DNA of 64,000 nucleotides from Arion vulgaris (GCA_020796225.1 CM036756.1:58682616-58746615); one strand, 5' to 3'; positions 33,925 through 45,734 are shown, counted from the stretch's first letter. Program-made: numbers and translations. The notes: a model not told the origin generated them from the letters alone.

Positions 33925-34095
33925 TCAGTGCCTGGCTGAATGGATTAGAGCCGGCTCCATGAGGAGACCAGTGTTCAATCCACCATAAAACCAATGATTT
34001 TTATGTCATGGGCATAAAGAAAATTTGAACCTAAAATTTTGCGAACTGCACTAGCCGTGCAGCCATTAAATTTCACAGGTTCATGTTCCCACTGT
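33925..34095 (+). mobile_element. SINE4 copy
   Basis: 'cctggctgaatggattagag' (A box), 'gtgttcaatccacc' (B box), 'gggcataaagaaaatttgaa', ending 'cagccattaaatttcac'. Confidence 0.8.
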
Positions 34096-34308
34096 TCTAC
34101 AATGCTCCAAAATAAACAGTATTGCAGGCAGTAACGTTTTTTTTTATCAGCAAATTCTGGTTATTTTAAAAGACAAAAGACAATAAACATTCATTATTCA
34201 GACATAGACTAGCACTTAATAAACAGTGCATTTACATCCAGACAATGGTTCCAACTACTTAGAGACAGTTCATTCTGCTAATAACTAGACTGGGAGATGC
34301 AGACTTAC

Positions 34309-34347
34309 TTGTACTTTTTGTAGATGTAGTTGAAGGGGTAGTAGAAG
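34309..34347 (-). CDS. Bap60: Candidate 39-nt microexon of BAP60
   Basis: This is 39 nt between a good polypyrimidine tract and acceptor (TTTTTTCCCATTAG) and a strong donor (CAA|GTAAGT). Starting with the single base left by exon 2, it reads ASTTPSTTSTKST and again leaves one base, so inclusion or skipping keeps the downstream frame. The peptide is Ser/Thr-rich and fits a disordered linker. It is supported by splice signals and phase, not by homology, and may be alternatively spliced. Confidence 0.6.
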
Positions 34348-34441
34348 CTAATGGGAAAAAACATGGTCATTCTCATATACTGAAAATATTATCGATATCG
34401 AAATATTATTGCAGGAAAGCTGCAATAAGACTATGTTGCAA

Positions 34442-34531
34442 TGGCGAAACTAAAGTACTGTAGTATTTACAAAGTACAAAAAAACCACAAAAGTTTGTTT
34501 TTGTAAAACTATAGTACTTTGCTTTTTGCCA
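34442..34531. mobile_element. 90-bp palindromic element with PLE-type ends
   Basis: 'tggcgaaactaaagtactgt' at the left and inverted 'tatagtactttgctttttgc' at the right around a short A-rich centre; a foldback of the terminal motif seen at 7523, 16385, 42822 and 55255. Confidence 0.7.
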
Positions 34532-34852
34532 TCTACACAGAAAATATCTAAAGTGTAGATGAGGAAAATATTTATTTTGTTAATAGTATATATTACATAC
34601 AGATAAAGAACAGGATCTGAAATCTGAAGAAAATCTGTAAAACTTCCTGCGTAGTTACAATTCAAACGTTGTATATAAAACAAAAAATTTAAGGAATTAT
34701 TACACAATTATTTGAAAATATCAACAAAACCAATTCAAAACAACAGGTAAAATAAAATGGAGATCAGGAATAAAATATAAATGTTAAGCACATATTACAG
34801 TGAAATAGATATATCCAATATAAATTCAATATGAGATTTAATACATACAAAT

Positions 34853-34985
34853 AAGTGAAAATAAATCTCCAATACACCACATATAATGATAAGTATTGAA
34901 ATAATATACATGCAAATCAAAAATGGAATTGTATCTCTGGAGATCATTCTGAAGAGCATGATACAGAGCAGACGGGTGAGAGGTA
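34853..34985 (+). repeat. Dispersed repeat, copy 1
   Basis: 'aagtgaaaataaatctccaa' to 'gacgggtgagaggtagatc', repeated at 37394-37545. Confidence 0.8.
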
Positions 34986-35194
34986 GATCAAAGATATGAT
35001 TGGTCTAAGATGTCATAGACGAGTTGAGTATGACTTGAAAAGACGCTGAACACCTCACACGGCAGTGAGGCGTTAGAGATGATGTCATGGGAGCCAAGTT
35101 ACTGACACATGAGAAGCTAGATGATGATAGAATTCAAATTTTGGCAAGACAGAAACAGCGTTATAATTAGATAACATGCTCTCTCTCTCATCTT

Positions 35195-35426
35195 TCAACT
35201 CACAACGGAGCCCATGTCTTCAACAAACTTCCTCCAGTCCTTCCTATCTCTTGCCATCCCTTCCAAGTCTTGCCTATCCTTTCAATATCAGTCTCCAGCT
35301 CTCTTTGCCAGGTATTTCTAGGCCTTCCCTCACGTCCCAAAACAATGTCTGTCTTGCAATACTTCTGGTCGGTCTTCTCAATGTGTGTCCTATCCAAGAC
35401 AACATGCACAACCCCCAAATGCATTC
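35195..35426 (-). mobile_element. LINE ORF C-terminal fragment
   Basis: A frame reads DIVLGREGRPRNTWQRELET followed by DIERIGKTWKGWQEIG, the GRPxxTWxRxLE...GKTW tail of LINE proteins. It ends where a TA-MITE has inserted at 35429. Confidence 0.8.
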
Positions 35427-35428
35427 TA

Positions 35429-35691
35429 CAGGGTGTTCAAAATAAAAATAGCCTGTCAAGGGAGCCAATCTGGCAAATATTTATGAAAATGTAAAGGTTC
35501 AATTATGACACAGTATAGGCCAAGTACACAAGTCTTTTTGTAATGGTGTATAATTATGGTTGGGGGAGGAGAAATGAACCAATTCGAGCTAGTCAGAACC
35601 GGTTTTAATAGTAAATATACAAAACGCAACGCGTAACTGGCAACTTTTGATTTGTCAATCGAACTACTTTTATCTTATCTTGAACACCCTG
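35429..35691. mobile_element. TA-MITE (263 bp)
   Basis: Begins CAGGGTGTTCAAAATAAA and ends inverted CAGGGTGTTCAAGATAAGA, flanked by TA on both sides. Interior 'ccaatctggcaaatatttat', 'caattatgacacagtatagg' shared with 54114. Confidence 0.88.
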
Positions 35692-35967
35692 TATATAGTA
35701 ATGTATAGAAATATTTCTAACCCCAAAGGCTACTGAATTGTTAATGTGAAATTAAGACTGCAGATAAAGTTGTGCTTAGTGCATTGTATATTAATACTAT
35801 GATTATCTTGAGCAATATGATGAACAGTGAATAAAATAATTAGTATTTAAAAAAAAGAAAGTAAGTGAATACAAAGACATAAGGGACAAAATAACAAAAT
35901 GCACATCTTTAAACCTCTGAGTTGCTCCTTTATAACATAAAAAAGTAAATAAGCAGTTATCTCTTAC

Positions 35968-36064
35968 CTGTAAAAGGTGGATGAGATGGCATTCCAGGTC
36001 CAGGCATTCCCATCCTTCCCCCAGACATTGGAGGGCCAGAATGAGTAAATCCTGGTCTTGGGCT
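35968..36064 (-). CDS. Bap60: BAP60/SMARCD exon 2
   Basis: The 97-nt exon is framed by a pyrimidine-rich acceptor (TTATTTTTCCAG) and a strong donor (ACAG|GTAAGA). It begins in phase 0 and ends in phase 1. It reads SPRPGFTHSGPPMSGG followed by RMGMPGPGMPSHPPFT, a G/P/M-rich segment like the region of SMARCD proteins before the RKRP block. The other frames carry stops or lack this composition. It is followed by either a 39-nt microexon or exon 5; both junctions keep the frame. Confidence 0.8.
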
Positions 36065-36264
36065 CTGGAAAAATAAGGCACAATGGTTAAAACATAAGAA
36101 TATAGAAAATAAAATAATCAGTCACATCACCAAAATGGTGACATTAAAAAAAAATATATATCTGATTAGAATTACTATACTGGATACCACCATTGTTGCT
36201 TAGACAATTTCAGCTTTCATCTCATCTGGTTACCACTACAAATGGTGACAAACAGCTAGATGAG

Positions 36265-36520
36265 ATCTTGGGGGGGGCTATGTGGCTAAGCCCTTGCATT
36301 GAGTTCCAAACATGGGTTTGAATCCAGGCTGTGACATTCTGTAAATGCATGTATTTTTTTCCAGAGACACTTAGGAATGCTGTGAGAGCTACGGAGTATG
36401 TGCTTTGTGAAATTCTCTTGGAAGATAGCACACCATTTCTGCGGAGAGGGACTGAGCCAAATGAGGTAAATCCCAGTGTAGTCAATCCTTCAGCTTTGGA
36501 TGAGATCTTATGCTGAACTC
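36265..36520 (+). mobile_element. SINE5 copy
   Basis: A-box-like 'atgtggctaagcccttgc', B-box 'atgggtttgaatcc'; body 'gagctacggagtatgtgctt' and 'tagtcaatccttcagctttg'. Copies at 39715(+), 40780(-) and 61000(+). Confidence 0.75.
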
Positions 36521-36840
36521 TACTGTTCTAGAAAATATTCTTTATTACTATATAGTTGTGTATATGGTGTTGTATTGTTCAACCGGTATTCGTTTCTACC
36601 GGTATTCGTTTCTACACTGATTACACTGTACTAGCTTGCTAACAGTCCCAGCATTCTAGTAAATACATAGTACGAAAGTGAGTCATCAACTCCTACAATA
36701 AGATAAACCACTTGAAAACCATTTAGGTATTACTAATATTCCGACATACCACCTCATGAGCCATATATACTATCTAAAAAAAATAAAATTTATTATCTTT
36801 ATGATCTATTTGATACTATTTGTGTATATAAATAAGTGAA

Positions 36841-37392
36841 GACAAAATCTGGCCAGCAATGGCGGAATGCGAGTGGGTCATTCAGAGTCAGATCTGTTTG
36901 ATTCTGAACACGACTTTGCTAGCGCATTTCCGCCATGTTTGGTCGAGTATTTTCCGGTTTCGTGTTCCGAGCTACTGCTTGAGCAACGCTGTGAGCTATG
37001 ACTGTTACATGGAATGCTTTTGCTGTGTCAACCGTGCGTTTGTTGTGTGTATTCAGAAAACGGCGGACAGCGGTTATGACGAACAAGCTCAAACTGCTGT
37101 ATGCAGTTATATTGCGAGTGCAGAAAGCTAGATTTTGTCGTGATTGATGTTCCTTCGACAAGAATTGCAATTCAAGTGATGAACAGTTTTGTGTTGCTAC
37201 ATTAGCGACGGCCATATGCATTTTATGCGGAGCAGGTTGTTTTTTGTGGCGTTACACGGCTGTTTCATTCTGGAATTAGTTCACACAGGAAACGTTTCAC
37301 AGTTGTTAGCATTTCGTGTGATATTCATTGGCACAGGAACGGAGCAATTATGGGGTGACCGTTGCAGTGAAGTTGGAACCGTACTTATGAAC
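36841..37392 (+). mobile_element. Unclassified retroposon, long copy
   Basis: A 552-bp element flanked by taagtgaa (36833-36840, 37393-37400). The uninterrupted target can be read at 34845-34870. It shares its right 390 bp with 53431-53822, which is 5'-truncated, so mobility is by target-primed retrotransposition. It contains the inverted pair ATGGCGGAATGCG / CGCATTTCCGCCAT. No protein domain recognised. Confidence 0.75.
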
Positions 37393-37393
37393 T

Positions 37394-37545
37394 AAGTGAA
37401 AATAAATCTCCAATAGACCACATATATTACATATAATGATTAGTATGGAAATAATATACATGCAAATCAAAAATGAAATTGTATCTCTGGAGAAGATCGT
37501 ATTGAAGAGCATGAAACAGAGCAGACAGGTGAGAGGTAGATCTTG
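37394..37545 (+). repeat. Dispersed repeat, copy 2
   Basis: Second copy of 34853-34985 ('aatgaaattgtatctctgga', 'acaggtgagaggtagatct'). Confidence 0.8.
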
Positions 37546-37869
37546 TAGAATATAGCAGGTAAATTTATAAAATAGGGCTTTCTTTTTGGTCCTCTTTTTC
37601 AGTGATCTTTGGTCATGCTCGTAATCTACTGCGGACTACATACTGGGCAGTCAGCTTGAATAGAGCGTTCAACTCTGCACATTCTGGTAACTAAAATGGT
37701 GCTCTGGTACTTATCAAAATAAAGTTTTAACAGATTTTGTTCTGGGACTATTCATTAAAAATTGTGTTCTAATAAAAGGGAAGTAACAAAATAGGTTTAC
37801 GTGTGAGTATACATACTGAGAGTTTAGTATATCTTAATGTTTTGATATGAACAAAATGTACACAATTGG

Positions 37870-37925
37870 GGATTTCAATGGCAAAATGGTTATGTCGTTT
37901 GCCTGTTGTACTGAAGACTACACCA
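37870..37925 (+). mobile_element. SINE5 head fragment
   Basis: 'aaaatggttatgtcgtttgc' and 'ctgttgtactgaagac' match the head of the 61000 copy ('aaatcatttgcctgtcgtac'). Confidence 0.5.
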
Positions 37926-38479
37926 ATACAGAACAGCAAGAATGAATAGTAAAAATAAAGTAAAGTCATCAAAATCAGAATCTTGGGCAAAGTATAGAGA
38001 ACATTTAGCGGAACTATGCACTAAGACACCAAGAAAATTTAACAGAAGCATCAAGGCAATGAGGCTAAGAGAAGAACAATTCAATCCAGTCACCATTATA
38101 AATAACAAGTCTAGGAAAAAACTTACCAACAGCAAAGATATTAAAGACAGATGGAAAGAATATTTTACGAAACTGTTAAACTGCGAAACACAAGGTACAG
38201 AAATATTTCAAATGAAACATGGAAAATAAAAAAAATTGAACATTTTAGAATCCGAAGTTGAAATGGCACTAAATCAAAAGAAGGAAGGCAGCAGGGATAG
38301 ATGGTATAACAACAGAAATGTTACTTGCGTGTAAGACAACAGCAATAACATGGCTGACCAGAATTTTTAACATAGCTTGGGAGGCACAAGAGGCTCCAGA
38401 TGACTGGCAGAGAGCTATTATAGTCCCAATATGGAAGAACAAAGGAGACAAAAGAGAGTGTGAAACATACAGGGTATCT

Positions 38480-39062
38480 CTCTTTTGAGCCATATAGGAA
38501 AATGTTTGCAAAAATATTGGAGCGAAGAGCAAGACATATATTAGAGCCCCAGTTAAGCAATAGCCAGTTTGGGATTAGGAGGGGTAAGAGCTGCACAGAC
38601 GCAATATTTACACTAAGACAGATCTGCGAACAAACAATTGAATACAATCAAAGTAAACAGCTTATATTTATAGACCAAGAAAAGGCATTTGATAGAGTAA
38701 ACAGGTGCAAACTATGGAAGATCCTTGAAGAATATGGCGTCCAGGGACTATTAGGTAATATCATGGCCTTATATCAAGATAGCTAGAGTACAGTAGTAAG
38801 AACAACAGAAGGAATGACCGACTGGTTCTCCATTATATCAGGTGTTAGACAAGGTTGTGTCCTCTCACCACTACTCTTTATTACATATATTGATAAAATA
38901 ACTCAAGAGTCAAATTTAGATAATGATGAAATAAATGAACTGCTGTTTGCTGATGATCAGTGCCTGATACATCAAAATGAACAAGATCTACAACATCATA
39001 TTGACACCTTGAACAAAAATTGTGTAAAACATGACATGAAAATCAACAACACTAAAACATAA
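38480..39062 (+). pseudogene. Reverse transcriptase domain of the LINE, decayed
   Basis: Motifs in order: QFGIRRGKSCTDAIFTLRQI, then motif A as LIFIDQEKAFDRVNR, motif B as SGVRQGCVLSPLLF, and the catalytic YxDD equivalent as LLFADDQ. This is the standard palm arrangement of non-LTR RTs, with the aspartates present. The domain is broken by a TAG after ALYQDS at 38784. Confidence 0.9.
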
Positions 39063-39229
39063 ATAATGAATATGGGAAGAAAACATAATAATCTAGACAT
39101 CCATGTCAATGGCACTAAAATAAACCAAGTGAAAGAATTCAAATACTTAGGAAGCATATTCACGGAAGACTAGATAGAGAGATAGAGGCTAGAGTGCAAA
39201 AGCAAATGCTGTAACCTACCAGCTAGCCC

Positions 39230-39696
39230 TATTGTTAAGGCACCAAAAATTTCACAGGCAGCTAAGCAACAGCATTTTTATACCTACTTTGTGTTACCAG
39301 AGCCAAACATGGACATTGAGCAAAGCGCAGTCACAAAAAATAACTAGATGTGAAATGCGTTGCCTGCGAAAAGTTAACAGCACAAGAAAAGACAGAATCA
39401 CCAACATCAGCATAAGAAAGAAAGTTGGCACAAAACTGTGCTTGAATTACATAGAGAAACAAAGAATGAAGTGGTTTGACCACTTAATAAGAATGCATCC
39501 AAACTCCACAGTATACAGAGTCTTCTACAACAGAACATCGGGAAAGAAGGCAAGAGGAAGACCATGGAAAAGATGGTTAGATGGCGTAGCAGAATCCTGT
39601 GAAAGAGCAAAGATAACAATCACACAAAGCCACCAGAACAGTGCAAGACAAAAACAGAAAACCACGACACTGGGCAACAACCCGGTAGCAGTGTGA
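39230..39696 (+). pseudogene. LINE C-terminal domain
   Basis: Encodes TLCYQSQTWTL, then CEMRCLRKV, YIEKQRMKWFDHLIRM and KARGRPWKRWLDGVAES: the GSETW-like, CEMRCLR, KWFGHLxRM and GRPxxRW landmarks of the region after the RT. The function of this domain in the family is poorly known. Confidence 0.88.
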
Positions 39697-39714
39697 CGAC
39701 AAAAGAAGAAGACT

Positions 39715-39990
39715 GAAGGTATGGGAATCGAATCTGGACTGAGACACATGTGCACATTTTTCATGAGCTTCCTACAATTTTTGCAGGAGCTACAGAGTTT
39801 GTGCTTTGCGCAATGCTCTCAGCAGCTGAGATGGCATGCCATCTGCCGAGTCTGCAACAATCCTAGCAATCTCATGAATAAATTGCACTTGTGTCTTGGT
39901 CCGGATTCGAACCCAAAACCTTCATTACGACAGGCAAACCATGTAACCAGTGAGCCATCTTTGAAGGTTACTGTCATATCTAAGTCAAAA
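39715..39990. mobile_element. Two SINE5 pieces in opposite orientation
   Basis: 39715-39850 is plus ('gggaatcgaatctggactga', 'gagctacagagtttgtgctt'). 39880-39965 is minus-strand head ('gggttcgaatccggaccaag' reversed). Confidence 0.6.
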
Positions 39991-40779
39991 CATTGCAATA
40001 AATGTTATAATGTGCCCCCTTCTCCCTCAATTAACAAGCAGCAAAATGTAAGTAGTGTAATTCCAGTGTGTAGTTTCACAGCTACATTGCATTCAACTAA
40101 ACCATTATCCATTTGCTTGAACAGAGATCTGAGAAATTTATTTCTTGGGTGTCATAGTTAATATGCCACAAATGAGACTGGTGATGGGGGTCTTACATCC
40201 TTGTAAACTTGAACTGCAATGTCCAAGAGTATAAGACAGAAATTGTTAATAATTAATATGAAATAGGTCATTTAACAACCATGTATATCCAAATGTACTG
40301 GTCCATATTCTGGGCATGGTAGGTTGGTTGCGAGGCATTGATGGAGGTTTTTGACACTTGCTTGGATGCTTTATATGATAAGATACACTGTCTCATTTCA
40401 TTGTCCATACTAAACTTCTGACCCCTTCTTGAGACGCCCAAACACATGATAATCATTGTGAATATACAGCATCCAGAAAACACATCTAACTCAAATGTTT
40501 TATTTTCATAAGTATCACATGAGCTATGTCTGGCCGCATGTGTTCATGCTGCAACATCACACTCAGACTGAGCATGCCTTCCAAGGCAAATTAATATGAC
40601 TGCAGGTTTCAAGAGGTACTAAAGCGAATCAGTGTGATGTGCTGCTGATAGTGAATCCATTGGCTATGTAATGTTTAAGAATTGGACATTTACATTAAGA
40701 GAAGAGCATTAACATATAGGCTTCTCATGTTACACATAACTTTATTTTTCAGCAATATTCATGTCCTTTTGCTTAAGGG

Positions 40780-40935
40780 GTCTAAAGATGAAGGTTTCAT
40801 TTCATTGCATTGGGTTTTACCCCATATGGCTCGGTCCCTCTCTGCAGAAATGGCAAGCCACCACGCACAAACTCCAGCAACAACCCTAGGGAGCTCTGGA
40901 AAAATGAACTCGTGAACAGAGTGCTGCGATCTGGA
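40780..40935 (-). mobile_element. SINE5 copy, 3' part
   Basis: Reverse of the 61150-61200 sequence: 'gagggaccgagccatatggg' and 'cccaatgcaatgaaatgaaa'. Confidence 0.65.
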
Positions 40936-41128
40936 CCCTACGACCGTTGGTGTCTTTCTGGAGTCCATTGCAATGTCCAAGCATATGGGTTGTTTTCTAA
41001 GGAGTAGGTGGTCTTTGATTTTTAGTGTTGCTGTATGAATCGTGTTGAATGGGCTTGTTGACGAATGTGAACATATTTGTCTTCTCATTGATGACCAGCA
41101 ATCAAGCATTTGTATAGTTTTCTTCTTC

Positions 41129-41129
<1 letters not shown>

Positions 41130-41185
<56 letters not shown>
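41130..41185. repeat. (TA)n microsatellite
   Basis: About 26 uninterrupted TA units. Confidence 0.97.
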
Positions 41186-41188
<3 letters not shown>

Positions 41189-41339
41189 TTTCTCAACCCT
41201 CTAGGTATTAATTCCATGATGCTTTCAATTCTGCCATGTTTAAAATGTCTGCTATTTCTCCTGTTTTTATTTTGAGTTGTTATATGATCACAGTGAACAT
41301 CTGATGCTGTAAACTTGTTTCAATATGCTCTTTTGTACG

Positions 41340-41575
41340 TCCACGTGGTGCCAGGCCCCTGCAAGGAATAGTACCACTGCAACCTACAAGGTATGTTGCA
41401 AGAGATGACTGGGGTAGGCTCTAGGGATGCTATCCTAGTAAATAAAAGCGTCGCAGAAATCGGATGTGCTGGCCTACTTGTAGGTGCATAACTGACAAAG
41501 CGATACAATTGCTCTTCGGCTCAGATCAAACAGAGTGGTTAACAAGTGGTTGATATGGAGTGTTCGAAGAAGAAG
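41340..41575 (+). mobile_element. SINE-V copy with AAG tail
   Basis: From 'ggtgccaggcccctgcaag' through 'aaataaaagcgtcgcagaaa' and 'ctggcctacttgtaggtgca' to 'tgttcgaagaagaag'. Confidence 0.8.
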
Positions 41576-41959
41576 CTCTTCTGTAGTTCCAACATGGCAG
41601 TAGCTTGTGGTATAATAGGGTGACTTGTTATACTAAGACAGATGTTACATATTGATTACTAGTTTTATTGGCTCACTAATCAATGCTTGTCAACTGGTCG
41701 AATATTATACATTCAATGTTGTGGCCGATGCCCCCTGTTGTGAAGGTAATATCAGGTATTGATGATTGCCATCATCTTGAGTAAAGTGAGAAATACTTTG
41801 TTAATCCAGAGCAAATAGTTGTCAATTTACAGTCCTCTGTTTGTGTAACACTGTTGATCTAAGTATAGCATAACCTTTCACATCCTTCCTTTCGCAGGTT
41901 TAAGATATTGTCAATATATTCAATGCTGTGAGTTTTATCAACCACAGCTTTTAAACCTC

Positions 41960-42775
41960 GATAACAACTACAATTTAATCAACAAACTACTCTTTGCAGA
42001 TGATCAGAGTATAATTTACAACAACGAACACAAACTTCAACAACACATAAATGCACTGCAAGCGACATGCGAAAAATATGACATGAAAATTAACACCTCC
42101 AAAACAGAAGTCATGACAATAAATAGATCAACAGGTCAACTAAATATACACGTGAATAATGTCAAAATACAGCAGACTCCAGAATTCAAATATCTCAGGA
42201 GTATATTCACAGCAGATGGAAAGATGGACAGAGAAATCGAGACTAGTTGCCAGAAGGCAAATGCAGTGACATACCAACTGTCACCACCACTATAAAAACA
42301 TCCAAGCATTAACATGGCAGTCAAACGACAACTGAAAAACTGCATATTTATCCCAACTCTCTGCTATCAGTGCCAAACATGGCCCCTAAGACACAAGAAA
42401 GAATGATTACAACATGTGAAATGAGATGTCTACGAAAAGCTGTCAACCTTACAAGGCAAGATAGAGTGAGAAACAAGAATATCAGAAGGATCGTTGATAC
42501 TATACCATGCATACAGTACATCGAGAAGCAAAGAATCAAGTGGTTCGGCCATCTAATGAGAATGGAACCACATTTACTACCATCACGTGCGTGCCTATAA
42601 TAATCGACACTCAGGGCGCAGAGCACGAGGTAGGCCAAGAACACGATGGATAGACATCTCAGAGTCCCTGCGAAGCATGGACTGACAACGTCAAGCGCAA
42701 CACACCTGGCACAAGATAGAAAACTAACTCTCCCACGACGCTTCATGGCAAATGTGGTTAAGATAAGATAGCTTT
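41960..42775 (+). mobile_element. LINE fragment (RT motif C to 3' tail)
   Basis: Starts just before the RT active site as NKLLFADDQSIIYNNE, continues through a FKYLRSIFTADGKMDREIE segment, and after frameshifts reaches KWFGHLMRMEPHLLPS and the 'ggttaagataagata' tail. The shadow frame on the opposite strand is not a gene. Confidence 0.88.
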
Positions 42776-42821
42776 TAAAAGAATCCTTAGTTTCCTTTTT
42801 CAAATAGTCATCAATTAAGTT

Positions 42822-43041
42822 TGGTGAAACACATAAAAACAAAGTACTGTAGTTTTACCAAATACCAAAACAATACATATAGAATACAACAAACAATTCC
42901 TAACTACTCATTTTTATTCTGTGTGTGCTGTGAAAGTCTTCACTTCTGTTGTATCCTTTGCTTGATAAAGGTCTTTTGGTCGAAACATTACTGTGTATTG
43001 TTATTGTAAAACTACAGTACTTTGTTTTTCGTGTTTTGGCA
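42822..43041. mobile_element. Foldback element with PLE-type ends
   Basis: Ends 'aaacaaagtactgtagtttt' and inverted 'aaacaaagtactgtagtttt' around a 150-bp centre that includes 'cttgataaaggtcttttggt' + 'cgaaac', the same hammerhead-like string as in the 7.6-kb Penelope-like element. Confidence 0.7.
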
Positions 43042-43614
43042 TTGCTACATAGTTTTACTGTAGTCTTCCTTATATCAATTAAGTTTGCAGCAACATTTCT
43101 TTTCATAAAAATCTATATAACGTCCAAATGACCACATTATAGTAGGCATGACTAGAATGGTTAACCAATATTTCTGCAATTTTCCATGAAAACATTGCTC
43201 TACATGAAGACCTAACAGCTGTAGGAACAGAGCATGTCTCTATTAACAAATTTATAGATGTAACAGTAAATTTAAATTTGCCAACAACATTTAAAATGTT
43301 TTTTAAAAGTAAGCGGGTTAAAACGAAACAGCCTGCTAACCATAACAAATCATGGAAAATAACATCTTATAATGATCTCTGTTGTTTGTCTGTATTTGTT
43401 CTTTTCAACCAAGTTATCATCTCCTTGTGATTTGTTTAGAGAATGTGCGTATGTTGCACCCCTATTGCATGTAGGAAAGTAAATTAAAATTTCGAATGGT
43501 TTATGATTAGATAAACAAGAAGTACAGTTTTCAATATTTGAGAAGTAATATTGGCAAATATTGAGGACCAAACCAGAAACTGAATTAATAAAATATAAGT
43601 CTGTACGTTTAATG

Positions 43615-43692
43615 TGTGAGCACCTGTGGCTTAGCGGTAGTGAGCTTGATCACAACCCAAGAGTGCCCGGTTCCCAGGTGCACACAACAAAG
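43615..43692 (+). mobile_element. SINE6 tRNA-like head
   Basis: 'tgtggcttagcggtagtgag' (A box) and 'gtgcccggttcccag' (degenerate B box), matching the reversed ends of SINE6 copies. Confidence 0.55.
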
Positions 43693-44069
43693 AATAATTT
43701 AACAAGTAGTTGATGTATCGTATGACCAGGTGTAATAATAATTATACAGCCAATATGTTGCTGATGCTGCATTCCCAAAAGTTGATTACAGTTACCTAAT
43801 TTCACTAGTCGAACATGGAAAAAGTATTTTTAAATCAGTGGTTACGGAATCGTTGTGATACAATACACAATTGACAAAATTGAAGAGAAAATAATGTCCA
43901 GGAAGGCAGAATTTGAACTTAAAAAAAAACACCTAATGCCAAACATGATTTGGGGATAAAGATGGGGCACAGAAACCTGGTGCTATACTGCTGTCTTTGC
44001 ATATGGCAGGTTTCAGGTGGGCATTGAAACTTGTGCAATTACTGTAGACTTGGAAGATTGGATGGGTAC

Positions 44070-44325
44070 ACGCCCGAGTGGTTACCGGGGCCCAAATTTG
44101 GGGTGTAAAGAATAGAACCACTGTTACCTGCCATGCATGTCGTAAGAGGCGACTAAAGAGGTTTGGCTGAAATCGGATGCATGTGTCCTAAGCGTGTAGA
44201 AGTCTATGCGTTTAGGGGCCTACAAACCAATGTGCAACGTGCAGCGTTCTTGGCAAAGATCAAACATATCACAAAGAGTGATTAAAACTTGTCGTAAAGA
44301 ACGAACGCAAAGAAGAAGAAGAATG
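44070..44325 (+). mobile_element. SINE-W copy
   Basis: 'cgcccgagtggttaccgggg' (like a tRNA-Ser/Leu A box), 'gtcgtaagaggcgactaaag', 'tgtgcaacgtgcagcgttct', 'atcacaaagagtgattaaaa', tail (AAGAAG)n. It shares its central block and tail with SINE-V. Confidence 0.8.
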
Positions 44326-44689
44326 GGTACAATGTAGTTACCTGTCAGCTACTTATGAATCCATTGTTGGGAGTTAACTTTCACCCAAGACATATCAGAT
44401 GGAAATCACATGCACTGCTTGAAAGTAGTGTTTAGATGTGGTAGTTGGTGATCGGAGATGACAACAGCCAACCCTGGCTATCTCCCTTCTCACCAGTTCT
44501 CTATAATACCTAAACAATTAAGATCCCCAAAGAGCCAACTGAGTGGCAACAGCAGAACCGTCTTATATGCAGGTGAATCCTGGTTGGTGTACAGACAAGA
44601 GAAAAAGACTGAACCAGCATCGCTCAAGAGCTAATAAAATTAAAAGAAATTAAGCTGGATATCATCATGGTGTAACACCTCAGATCTTC

Positions 44690-44937
44690 TTCGCGTTCAT
44701 TCTTTACCACCAATTTTAATCACTCTTTGTGATATGTTTGATCTTTGCCAGGAATGTGTATATGTTGCACATTGGTTTGGTAGACCCATAAACACATAAA
44801 CTTCTACACATTTAGGACACGTGCATCCGATTTCAGCCAAACCTTCTTACTCGCCTCTTATGACATGCGTGGCAGGTAACTGGTTCTATTCTATACACCC
44901 CAAATTTGGGCCCCGGTAACCACTCGGGCGAACCTCA
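44690..44937 (-). mobile_element. SINE-W copy, inverted relative to 44070
   Basis: Same family on the other strand, ending at 'accactcgggcg'. Confidence 0.8.
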
Positions 44938-45734
44938 GATGTTGAGATCAATCCATCTATAGCTACTGTATCTTGGTTCTCACTGAATAAGTGAACTGTC
45001 AACACTTCTATGCTAAGTCTAACTTTGTGAACAAACCATTGAAAGGACCAGTTCCATGAAATACCAGAGTGTGAAATTTGACCCAAATTCTAGCATTCAA
45101 ATACATAGACTATATTATAACGAAAACTAGAAAGGTCTGTCTGCATTAAATGTTATGGTGGCTGCAAACTTTAAACAACTACTTCTGATATTATACCAGG
45201 GGCTGATGATGTCCACTACTGAACATGCACTGGCCACCCTCACAATCAGCATAACACAAATCAACAAACTTCTGAGAATAGCAAACGAGACAATGCTGAT
45301 TATTCTCTGGTGCACAAGGAACACATCCTGTCAAATCATGGAGATGCCTTCTGGACTTTCCCCCAGATAGCAGAGTCAAACTATACAAAGTGCCTACTTC
45401 AAGGTGAAGGCTGATAATCGATATCTACTCCATGATGTCCTAATTGTAGTTATACAGTTATACCCAAAGGTAATTAAATATACTGAAAAAAGTAAACCCT
45501 AGATAGACCATGCTAAAAATGCCATATATTATGTATGTAGTCCTGCAAATATCAATCTTGGAAGGGACTAGGTAACAATATGAATAATATTGAATATCTG
45601 TGGATGCAACACCACACCACCTTTTCAGTTCATATATATCACACTTGATTGAAGCTGCAGAGAAAAACTTCATGAACTATGGACATGCCTGACATGGTAA
45701 AATCATGGTTGATTCTGAAGTTCAAGCACAAATA

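Larger units (their letters stand above)
37940..39715 (+). mobile_element. LINE (non-LTR retrotransposon), longest copy
   Basis: Linker, reverse transcriptase and C-terminal domain are collinear over 1.75 kb. The apurinic endonuclease part and 5' end are missing. At least two frameshifts (near 38270 and 38480) and an in-frame stop at 38784-38786 disable it. The tail ends in an AAGAAG-rich stretch. Related 3' copies at 120, 15575, 26195 and 41960. Clade not assigned. Confidence 0.9.

Noticed and set aside
41130..41185. Promoter TATA-like region
   Set aside because: Simple (TA)n microsatellite.
42348..42842. 164-codon minus-strand frame
   Set aside because: Antisense shadow of the LINE C-terminal region at 41960-42775.
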